Positions 24,001 through 29,108 of a stretch of DNA of 29,108 nt are shown here, piece after piece. The position numbers and the translations under genes were made by a program. The notes beneath the pieces were generated by a model, which was given only the letters and a program-made list of their open reading frames with translations, was not told where the DNA came from and ran no database searches. The stretch is taken from assembly GCA_023228225.1 (NCBI GenBank), contig JALOBO010000016.1:1-29108 (forward strand), written 5' to 3'. How positions within the stretch are numbered: the stretch's first letter is position 1; the number at the start of each line of letters is the position of its first letter. This DNA is from Clostridia bacterium. Its GTDB lineage: Bacteria; Bacillota; Clostridia; Christensenellales; UBA1242.

Positions 24001-24442
24001 AGATAAAGCGTTTAATACATTTATACAAGATATTACGGAGTTACCAACTTTAAGATTAAGCCAGTATTCTGGGATCATTAATTATGTTTTAAAATTAATT
24101 AATGGTCAAAAAATAATTGTAAAAGATATGGTTTACACAATTGAAGGTATTGACATTATGCCTTTTATTAATTGGGCAATAGAATTTTCTAAAAACTTTT
24201 CAATGAATCAAAAATTGCCATATTATATTAATATTGACTGTCCTCTTTTCTTCTATCAATACCATTTGGGTAAGACACAAGAAGTAGGTTGGTTTGGTTC
24301 TTTAATGGCGGGTATCTTTGCCAACCCTATAAAAAATTATATTTTACAAGGAAAATCAGGGCTTGTACCTGATACATTAACAATACAACTTGTATACGAT
24401 TATGACTTTGTTCAGCCCGTAGAAATTGTAGAAATTGAATAA
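21086..24442 (+). CDS. Giant repeat protein with CvpA-like membrane module (paralogue 1)
   Basis: The 1,118-residue protein has no function I can assign. Residues 1-190 contain four membrane helices (about 8-27, 38-57, 105-135 and 163-187) separated by Lys/Arg-rich short loops, with AKRGIVKSSLRLGF and RFFGGILGVLQGALVAMVVF. This resembles the CvpA family (RGxxxx..., GxxxGxxxG..). By the positive-inside rule, the remaining 930 residues should face outwards. They hold two copies of a 200-230 residue repeat (about 370-595 and 676-875) with shared landmarks: LAKIVYNAKG/LATILYNTKT, IGIALNSMRDSQL/GGIILDTLKTMTI, and INWQTEFKNLQ/LNWTEEFLMIK. Residues 880-1118 form a different, unique C-terminal domain. 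It has its own promoter, a 160-nt leader and a strong terminator. It sits between truA and rplM, beside its paralogue. Confidence 0.85.
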   Translation: MEPKTITLLLNALIGVFLILGFIFGAKRGIVKSSLRLGFLMFDLLFCLFLAPLLSSAILEADISGLVTLSAGGQTFNTLNEFMSYFMEQNAVMIEFFNSNPIMKSFIIQIPLVITNFVVFMVGFFVIKLFTFPMYLWCSSLITKKMNKEECPKEKTRQSRFFGGILGVLQGALVAMVVFLPLSAASMVFYDDNPAYAEEAETGITSSLTLGPESMEFLNVYNGTVISNTLNAFGLNKINEYLFTELSSISINGVKIKLVQEIKIAASTMIKINKVIETYELKNISTMNETELIRVFSTMDYEEIEQILNELFELNSLDLLGDEIVNIINTKILENTETIEHFNENNLPEIQSLVNSALLTVGTSNISTLKADLLGVVAVLKVLQQNGTFNFIENDAMLEDLQYAIDIEDKESVDCLKSEIINYAIESLNNFDELTIRNIFSAAFRSQTIRTLMPNIMTAVTAIINKTLSIDIPLPEYSTITWANETTRLAKIVYNAKGIITSIDAFITGEIDFTLDYVKEANFEKIGIALNSMRDSQLISHIYYGVIVQVLESEFVKLTQDKSIEFEFEYIDISTINWQTEFKNLQSIITDFVNITDNVDIDTLDFSKVNFLKLQSAINLAFKSELSKEIISQIANVLPYKLVKNAQNGIIDQDGKNVIDKILLKTENMNTEDYRKNMLILVSVLDSIQKSATANSSSIDLMSIIENYNQHETEQLLKNLLSSDIVCMLIPDFINIGITKMNTALNADIPLVDSSIILSTADIQKLATILYNTKTIYFNYKQAKESGENVSILELLQSVGIEKGGIILDTLKTMTIFKDVYTELVNQIVCSEKTLGVLFTEDIINQIKLTTAEINKLNWTEEFLMIKDAISLGVKFKDFPVVNKNSIDLKTFLTDHANSKFVKMFLAGFVKKYFAHADLTKVYALNLFTSAVYFDTLFDIVFNFVDFSLNEYADMSAQQIQNLTTLVAYMDKDKAFNTFIQDITELPTLRLSQYSGIINYVLKLINGQKIIVKDMVYTIEGIDIMPFINWAIEFSKNFSMNQKLPYYINIDCPLFFYQYHLGKTQEVGWFGSLMAGIFANPIKNYILQGKSGLVPDTLTIQLVYDYDFVQPVEIVEIE
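22193..22870 (+). repeat. Protein repeat copy 1 in paralogue 1
   Basis: Codes for about residues 370-595 of the first giant protein. Key landmarks are LKVLQ, LAKIVYNAKG, IGIALNSMRDSQLISHIYYG and INWQTEFKNLQ. Boundaries are approximate and based on visual alignment of residues; DNA identity is low. Confidence 0.65.
23111..23708 (+). repeat. Protein repeat copy 2 in paralogue 1
   Basis: Codes for about residues 676-875. Landmarks are LVSVLDSIQ, LATILYNTKT, GGIILDTLKTMTIFKDVYTE and LNWTEEFLMIKD, aligning in order with copy 1. Boundaries are approximate. Confidence 0.65.
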
Positions 24443-24451
24443 TTATGTATG

Positions 24452-24479
24452 AAAAGCAGAGAGTAAATTCTCTGTTTTT
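24452..24479 (+). terminator. Intrinsic terminator of first giant gene
   Basis: CAGAGA (24457-24462) pairs with TCTCTG (24469-24474), extended inwards by a G-U pair. It is flanked by AAAAG on the left and TTTTT on the right, ten bases after the stop codon. Confidence 0.85.
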
Positions 24480-24847
24480 GTTAGTATTATTTGACTAAAA
24501 TAATCCAATATAATATTCTTGTATATATACACACTGTTGTAATAATATATACTAAATAAAAATTATAAAAAAACTATTTTCGTATAAAATAAATAAGTAT
24601 AGAAAATAGTTTATTAAAAAATATAAACAAAATTTTTTTAAATAACCTATTTTTTATGAAAATACTATATATTTTTTATTTGACTTATCTAAAATTTAAT
24701 AGTAACATAAAGTATGTATGGCATTACGCTTAATTGTATATTTGCACACAAATTTTAAAATTATTTTATTTGTATTTTAAAATTGATACTAATAGTGCGA
24801 TATATACTAAAAAAATGCATAATATAATTATGCAGAAGGAGTAAAAA
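24480..24847. other. Very AT-rich intergenic region between the giant paralogues
   Basis: These 368 bp contain no convincing ORF. I see a perfect 11-bp inverted repeat, AAACTATTTTC (24571-24581) and GAAAATAGTTT (24602-24612). A candidate promoter has TTGACT at 24680-24685 and a poor TAACAT at 24703-24708. A perfect 8-bp hairpin TGCATAAT (24816-24823)/ATTATGCA (24827-24834) leads straight into the AGAAGGAG ribosome site. A TATACT at 24803-24808 lacks a properly spaced -35 box, so the actual promoter of the second paralogue is uncertain. Confidence 0.5.
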
Positions 24848-27800
24848 ATGAGTCCACAATTAATAACTTTGATAATTAACTGCTTTGTTGGGGCTATGAT
24901 ATTTATTGGTTTTTTGTGGGGTGTTGGCAGGGGATTGTATAAATCTACATTTCGTCTAGTATTCGTACTTGCAATTTGTGCAGTTATGTTATACGCCGCA
25001 CCTACAATATCAAATTTTTTAGTAAATTTTGATATTTCCACTATATACCCATTAGAGATTAATGGGATAACTGTTACAAGTTTACAAAATCTTATGATGA
25101 GTTTCATAGAAGGCAATGCTGAAATTAGCGATTTCCTTAATGCAAATCCAGCATTACTGTCTTATGCTCAGCAACTACCGCTTGTAATTGTAAACATTGT
25201 TGTGTTTATATTGGGCGTTTATTTATTTAAATTTTTGACTTATCCAATATATGCAATGCTTGCACACTTTCTTATTCCAAAACAGAAAAAAGATGAGGAA
25301 AAATTTTATAAACAAAATAAACATCGTTTTTTTGGTGGTGTTGTGGGGGCTGTTCAAGGACTTGTTCTTGTTATGGTATTGTTTATGCCTTTAACTTCTA
25401 TTAATACTCTTTTACTTAGCATAGACCAACCGGTTGCGCTTGCTTCGTATGCTGCCGAAGAGGAACCAGCAGAAGAGAGTTTTAGTTTTTTAAAAGATGT
25501 TTTAGGGCTCGATCAAGAAATGATTGATTATATTTATAGTTACAATGATTCTTTCTTTGTAACAGCCATTAAGGCTACAAAATTAGATGCAGTTAATGAT
25601 TATGTATTTAATCAACTTGCAACTATTGAAGTTGAGGGGACAAAAGTAAGATTCTTTGATGAAGCAAAACTTGTTACCGATACATATGTGCAGGCAAGTA
25701 AAATAATACAAGATAACGACTTGTTAAATATTGATGAACTCAATGAAACTGGCATTATACGATTATTTGCTACTTTAAATTATACTGAAATTGAAGCACT
25801 TATTAATAATGTATTTAAATCAGGATCGGTAAATGTTCTGGGTGACCAATTACTTGCATATGTTGCAGATTTTGTTAGAACTGATTATCCGGAAGTTACA
25901 CAAAATGAACTTGCTGAAATTGAGACATTAATTGATGATGCTCTTAATAATTTAAGTGAATCAAATATGCAAAATCTTAAATCAGATATACTTGCAGTTG
26001 TTCATCTGCTTAAAGTCCTTCAAGATCACGACTTGTTTGCGTTTGCAACAACAGGCACATACTTAGAGGATCTTCAATCTGCAATTGACACAGACAACCA
26101 AGTAGCACAAGAAGATGCAACACAAGCAATTCTAGATTTTGTACTAGAAACCGTTGATGTGTATGACCAAACAGTAGTAACTGAAATAGTTGGTGCATTC
26201 TTTGGTTCTGAAACTTTAAAAACACTTTTCCCTGATGTCGTTAATGTTGGCATCGGTGCTCTTAATAGACAGTTTGGTGAGCAAGGTGTTTCAATTGCAC
26301 TTATTAATCCCGCTACTCTTGATTGGGACGATGAGATAGAAAGTTTTGGGACAATATTCTTTAACCTTAAAGAATTAGGATTTGAAGTTTATGATTATTA
26401 TTGTTCAATAGATAATATTGAAGAATTTACTCCTGATATGTTAAATGGACTTGATATTGATATTTCTAGATTAGGCACCGTGCTTAACACTTTAAGAAGT
26501 ATGCAACTTGTATCACCGATTTATGAAGCGCTATTTAATCAAATTCTTCTTAATCCACAAATCGGACTCAGCGTTTTACCTGATTCCATTGCTACCGATA
26601 TTGATACAAATGGACTTGAATTTATTGACTTTATGACAATTAATTGGGCAACTGAAATTGCTTCACTTCAAAATCTTGCTTACGAAGTTTTAGATGTAAT
26701 GGAAGCATATAATTATGATACTGGCGAAATGAATATTGCAGAAATTGACATTGAAGCAATTAAAACTGTGGTAACTTCTGCGTTTAACTCATCGCTTGTA
26801 AAAGAATTTATTTATCAGGTTGCAAGAGTTGCTTCTGTTGAAATAGGCAATTTTGATACACCAGATTTAACTCAGTTAGATCTTTTACTTGACAAGTTAA
26901 TTTTAAAACTTGATGATTTTGATGTAGTTGAATTAAAAACCGATATCAATAAACTTTTAGATGTTGTAATTAGTCTTAGAGTTAATGGTTTCTTAGATGT
27001 TACCGATCAAGATTCATTATTTACAACTCTTGAATCTTTAACTGAAACAACAGTGGTAACAATGATTCAAGATTTATTTGCGGCTCCTACAATTAATGAG
27101 TATTTCCCTGATATATTAAATATTATGATTGAACTATTAAATAGAGAACTTACACTTGATGTGGTATATGCTACTAATATCGCGGAACTTAGTTCAGAAG
27201 ACATTGAACTTTTAGGTGAAATGCTATTTAATATTAAACAATTTGCATTTGCAATGTCTGATTTAACAGAGGATTCCAATTTTACAGATGATGCTGTACT
27301 TGATGCAATGGGGCTTGATAATTTGGGACTCGCACTTAATGCTTTAAGAGATATGACTTTATTTGATGGTGTTTACGAAGATTTAATTAATAAAGTGCTT
27401 CTTGGCGATGCGTTTATTGGCAAAATTCTTCCAGAAGAAATTGTAAGCGAAATTCAAATTGACCCTACCGAATTAGACACGATTGACTGGGTAGATGAAT
27501 TGCAGGCTGTAAGAGAAACACTTACATTACTTGCTAATATGGAAGATGAAAGCACTAATGAAATTGACTTTTATACTACTGATTTAGTAACCTATCTTGA
27601 AAATAATGGTAACAGTACTGTTGTAGGTGAGTTAATTGGTGCTGTACTTGAAAGTGAAATGGGTGATAATCTTGATTTAACTTTTATTGATGATGTGGAC
27701 CTGACCGTAGAAGATAATGCAGAAGCCGTTGGGGCAGCATTAAGTTTAATCGTTATTTTAGATGAATACGATGAAAGTGGCTCGCTTGTTGCTACCGAAG

Positions 27801-28201
27801 ACCAAATAACCGCTGTTGTAGAAGGACTTGCAGGTCTTGATGCAATGAATGATGAGGGTGATGTAACCGCGCTGGTAAGTCAACTTGTTGATAATGCTGA
27901 ACTTGGTGTTACATTAGATGAAATACTAGGTGAAGATGCTCTTAACTTTACAGAAGAATCGCAAGGCTTAGAATCATTATTAACAGTAATGACCGGTAAC
28001 ACAATAACCGCCGAAAATTTAGTAGGTTCATTGGCAGATTCCCCAGTAGTTCTCAATCTTATAAACGACACAGCAGAAGAGGGGACAAACGCAATTACAC
28101 TTGATTCTACATTTGCAACCGAGGTTCAAAATTATTTAAATTCAGGTGTATACGAAAATGAAGATCTTATAGCACAAATGTTTGGCTTAACACTTGATTA
28201 A
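24848..28201 (+). CDS. Giant repeat protein with CvpA-like membrane module (paralogue 2)
   Basis: The 1,117-residue product is collinear with its neighbour over the N-terminal 190 residues. The RFFGG motif falls at residue 160 in both, and the four membrane helices and Lys/Arg-rich inner loops match. Two repeats follow (about 379-617 and 699-897) with landmarks FGTIFFNLKELG/LGEMLFNIKQFA, LGTVLNTLRSMQLVSPIYEA/LGLALNALRDMTLFDGVYED, and INWATEIASLQNL/IDWVDELQAVRE. From residue 860 to the end (258 residues) there is no Lys and one Arg, against abundant Asp and Glu. It has AGAAGGAG before the ATG and a strong terminator behind it. Its C-terminal domain differs entirely from that of paralogue 1. 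An outward-facing, envelope-associated role is inference; no partner or substrate is visible. Confidence 0.85.
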   Translation: MSPQLITLIINCFVGAMIFIGFLWGVGRGLYKSTFRLVFVLAICAVMLYAAPTISNFLVNFDISTIYPLEINGITVTSLQNLMMSFIEGNAEISDFLNANPALLSYAQQLPLVIVNIVVFILGVYLFKFLTYPIYAMLAHFLIPKQKKDEEKFYKQNKHRFFGGVVGAVQGLVLVMVLFMPLTSINTLLLSIDQPVALASYAAEEEPAEESFSFLKDVLGLDQEMIDYIYSYNDSFFVTAIKATKLDAVNDYVFNQLATIEVEGTKVRFFDEAKLVTDTYVQASKIIQDNDLLNIDELNETGIIRLFATLNYTEIEALINNVFKSGSVNVLGDQLLAYVADFVRTDYPEVTQNELAEIETLIDDALNNLSESNMQNLKSDILAVVHLLKVLQDHDLFAFATTGTYLEDLQSAIDTDNQVAQEDATQAILDFVLETVDVYDQTVVTEIVGAFFGSETLKTLFPDVVNVGIGALNRQFGEQGVSIALINPATLDWDDEIESFGTIFFNLKELGFEVYDYYCSIDNIEEFTPDMLNGLDIDISRLGTVLNTLRSMQLVSPIYEALFNQILLNPQIGLSVLPDSIATDIDTNGLEFIDFMTINWATEIASLQNLAYEVLDVMEAYNYDTGEMNIAEIDIEAIKTVVTSAFNSSLVKEFIYQVARVASVEIGNFDTPDLTQLDLLLDKLILKLDDFDVVELKTDINKLLDVVISLRVNGFLDVTDQDSLFTTLESLTETTVVTMIQDLFAAPTINEYFPDILNIMIELLNRELTLDVVYATNIAELSSEDIELLGEMLFNIKQFAFAMSDLTEDSNFTDDAVLDAMGLDNLGLALNALRDMTLFDGVYEDLINKVLLGDAFIGKILPEEIVSEIQIDPTELDTIDWVDELQAVRETLTLLANMEDESTNEIDFYTTDLVTYLENNGNSTVVGELIGAVLESEMGDNLDLTFIDDVDLTVEDNAEAVGAALSLIVILDEYDESGSLVATEDQITAVVEGLAGLDAMNDEGDVTALVSQLVDNAELGVTLDEILGEDALNFTEESQGLESLLTVMTGNTITAENLVGSLADSPVVLNLINDTAEEGTNAITLDSTFATEVQNYLNSGVYENEDLIAQMFGLTLD
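25982..26698 (+). repeat. Protein repeat copy 1 in paralogue 2
   Basis: Codes for about residues 379-617. It aligns in order with both repeats of paralogue 1 through LKVLQ, FGTIFFNLKELG, LGTVLNTLRSMQLVSPIYEA and INWATEIASLQNL. Boundaries are approximate. Confidence 0.65.
26942..27538 (+). repeat. Protein repeat copy 2 in paralogue 2
   Basis: Codes for about residues 699-897. It shares LLDVVISL, LGEMLFNIKQFA, LGLALNALRDMTLFDGVYED and IDWVDELQAVRE with the other three copies. Boundaries are approximate. Confidence 0.65.
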
Positions 28202-28220
28202 TCATTAAATCATTAACATT

Positions 28221-28260
28221 AAAAGCCCGTATTCAATTTTTGTATGCGGGCTTTTATATT
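28221..28260 (+). terminator. Strong intrinsic terminator of second giant gene
   Basis: AAAAGCCCG (28221-28229) and CGGGCTTTT (28247-28255) form a 9-bp stem, partly extended inwards, followed by ATATTTAACTTTTTT. It isolates the giant genes from rplM. Confidence 0.9.
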
Positions 28261-28283
28261 TAACTTTTTTAATTGTAAAAGCC

Positions 28284-28312
28284 TTGACAATATGGATTGT
28301 TTATATTATAAT
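28284..28312 (+). promoter_or_regulatory. Perfect consensus promoter of rplM-rpsI
   Basis: TTGACA (28284-28289) and TATAAT (28307-28312) are 17 bp apart. The leader is about 100 nt long. Confidence 0.9.
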
Positions 28313-28319
28313 ACACAAG

Positions 28320-28366
28320 TCAATTTGGTATGTAGATGTGAATTAGCCCCTTACGTATGCATTTCT
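28320..28366 (+). ncRNA. Probable L13 leader (ribosomal-protein autoregulatory RNA)
   Basis: Between the promoter and rplM lies GTAGATGTGAATTAGCCCC followed by TTACGTATGC, an imperfect hairpin with a conserved-looking GCCCCTTAC loop segment. Position and sequence fit the L13_leader motif known upstream of rplM-rpsI in Firmicutes, where L13 is thought to control its own operon. Recognition is from memory of the motif and has not been tested with a covariance model. Confidence 0.6.
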
Positions 28367-28418
28367 TAATTCAAAATATAATATATATATTTCTAAATAA
28401 TTCGGAGGTTAAGTTTAA

Positions 28419-28862
28419 ATGAAAACTTATATGGCTAAACAAGAAGATATTGTGCGCGAATGGCGTATAGTTGATGGAAGCGGTATGCCCTTAGGCAGAC
28501 TGGCTAGCCAAGTTGCTGCAATACTACGCGGTAAAGACAAAGTTACTTTTACACCAAATGTAGATGCAGGAGATCATGTTATTATAATTAATTGTAAAGA
28601 TGTAGTTTTAACAGGTAATAAACTTGAAACAAAAATATATCGTCATCATAGCAAATTTCCAGGTGGAATGAAAGAAGAAAAATACGGCAGACTTATGGAA
28701 AGGCGTCCAGAATTTGCTGTTTATCTTGCAGTTAAAGGAATGCTTCCAAAAAACGCAATAGGTAAAAGAATGTTAACTCGTTTACGAGTTTTCGGTGATG
28801 CAAATCACAATCACGAAGCACAACAACCAAAGATGACAATATTAAAGGGAGGCGTTAAATAA
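28419..28862 (+). CDS. rplM: 50S ribosomal protein L13
   Basis: Large-subunit protein, 147 residues, full length. Recognised by EWRIVDGSGMPLGRLASQVA, the LRGKDKVTFTPNVDAGDHVI stretch, VLTGNKLETKIYRHHSKFPG, AVKGMLPKNAIGKRML and NHEAQQP. ATG 28419 has GGAGG at 28404-28408; a second in-frame Met four codons downstream is less well placed. It has its own consensus promoter and probable L13 leader. Its 3' end supplies the AAAGGGAGG that serves the next gene. It is separated from truA by the giant genes, although the two are usual neighbours. Confidence 0.97.
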   Translation: MKTYMAKQEDIVREWRIVDGSGMPLGRLASQVAAILRGKDKVTFTPNVDAGDHVIIINCKDVVLTGNKLETKIYRHHSKFPGGMKEEKYGRLMERRPEFAVYLAVKGMLPKNAIGKRMLTRLRVFGDANHNHEAQQPKMTILKGGVK

Positions 28863-28864
28863 TA

Positions 28865-29108
28865 ATGACAACCGTAGAAACAAAAGTAGGCGAAACTGTT
28901 GATACAGTAAAAAAACCACTTAAAAAAATTGCACCTAAAATAGAAGGTGAAGTAGAAAAAAAAGTTTCTGTTAAAAAAACAGAAACTAAAAGTAAACCAA
29001 AAGTTACCACAGAAATAAAGGCGGAAAAACCTGCTATAAAAAAAATCGCTACTCCAAAGGTTGCTATTGATGCAATTAAACCCGAAGATGAAGTTAAAAA
29101 AGTAGCAG
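28865..29108 (+). CDS. rpsI: Probable 30S ribosomal protein S9 with charged N-terminal extension (partial)
   Basis: An ORF starts at ATG 28865, 2 bp after the rplM stop, with GGGAGG (28847-28852) upstream, and stays open to the window edge (81 codons). The visible product is low-complexity, rich in Lys, Glu, Thr, Pro and Val (MTTVETKVGETVDTVKKPLK and onwards, with AKPxxKK-like repeats). The rplM-rpsI pair is nearly universal, so this is most likely S9 carrying an N-terminal extension of at least 80 residues. No S9 homology lies inside the window, so the identification rests on context. The alternative is a separate small basic protein inserted before rpsI. Confidence 0.6.
   Translation, partial: MTTVETKVGETVDTVKKPLKKIAPKIEGEVEKKVSVKKTETKSKPKVTTEIKAEKPAIKKIATPKVAIDAIKPEDEVKKVA

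Noticed and set aside
24480..24847. CRISPR array or tandem DNA repeats in the AT-rich spacer
   Set aside because: There are no regularly spaced identical units; the similar short stretches (for example ATTTTAAAATT) are what AT-rich DNA yields by chance.
1..29108. Genetic code 4 (TGA as Trp) throughout
   Set aside because: Several genes end in TGA exactly at the expected C-terminus, including four ATGA overlaps, and conserved Trp residues elsewhere (nrdD, truA, nifJ) are TGG. Only one internal TGA was found.

Overview
The window is 29.1 kb of AT-rich chromosomal DNA. It most resembles an anaerobic, low-GC member of the Bacillota (Clostridia-like, probably an uncultured gut lineage). The evidence is class III anaerobic ribonucleotide reductase with its activase, single-chain pyruvate:ferredoxin oxidoreductase, an ECF transporter core, Shine-Dalgarno-led genes, consensus TTGACA/TATAAT promoters, and the Firmicutes gene order ecfA1-ecfA2-ecfT-truA ... 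rplM-(rpsI). I saw no tRNA, rRNA, CRISPR array, transposase or insertion sequence. All genes except the oxidoreductase lie on the + strand.

Layout. 1-1419: end of a SHOCT-like ORF and a DUF4041/GIY-YIG-type (MUG113/T5orf172) protein. 1467-3387: a self-contained ABC exporter operon (ATPase, permease, YtrA-type GntR repressor) whose promoter carries a near-perfect dyad that looks like the repressor's own operator. 3448-4131: GNAT-like acetyltransferase. 4415-6118: membrane-anchored acidic coiled-coil protein of unknown role. 6273-8399: patatin-like lipase and a membrane-tethered ComEC-type metallo-hydrolase. 8437-11327: nrdD-nrdG behind two NrdR-box-like sites spaced 32 bp apart. 11413-13854: a kinase-like protein lacking a P-loop, then a transketolase interrupted by an in-frame TGA at a position that is usually Trp. 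13918-17418 (- strand): pyruvate:ferredoxin oxidoreductase. 17586-20801: ecfA1-ecfA2-ecfT-truA, apparently started by a leaderless transcript. 21086-28201: two giant tandem paralogues of about 1,118 residues. 28284-29108: consensus promoter, likely L13 leader, rplM, and the start of what is probably rpsI with a long charged N-terminal extension.

How the genes fit together. The central block serves anaerobic metabolism: dNTP synthesis by glycyl-radical chemistry, the non-oxidative pentose phosphate pathway, and pyruvate oxidation to acetyl-CoA. The right-hand block is the classic translation/ECF neighbourhood, but truA and rplM, normally adjacent, are separated by the two giant genes.

The most novel material is this inserted pair. 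Each protein has an N-terminal four-helix membrane module resembling CvpA, followed by about 930 residues, probably outside the membrane. That part holds two copies of a 200-240 residue repeat, so there are four copies across the pair. The last 258 residues of the second protein contain no lysine and one arginine. I recognise no described system for these proteins; any role in the cell envelope is inference. The in-frame TGA in transketolase is the main integrity question for the window.
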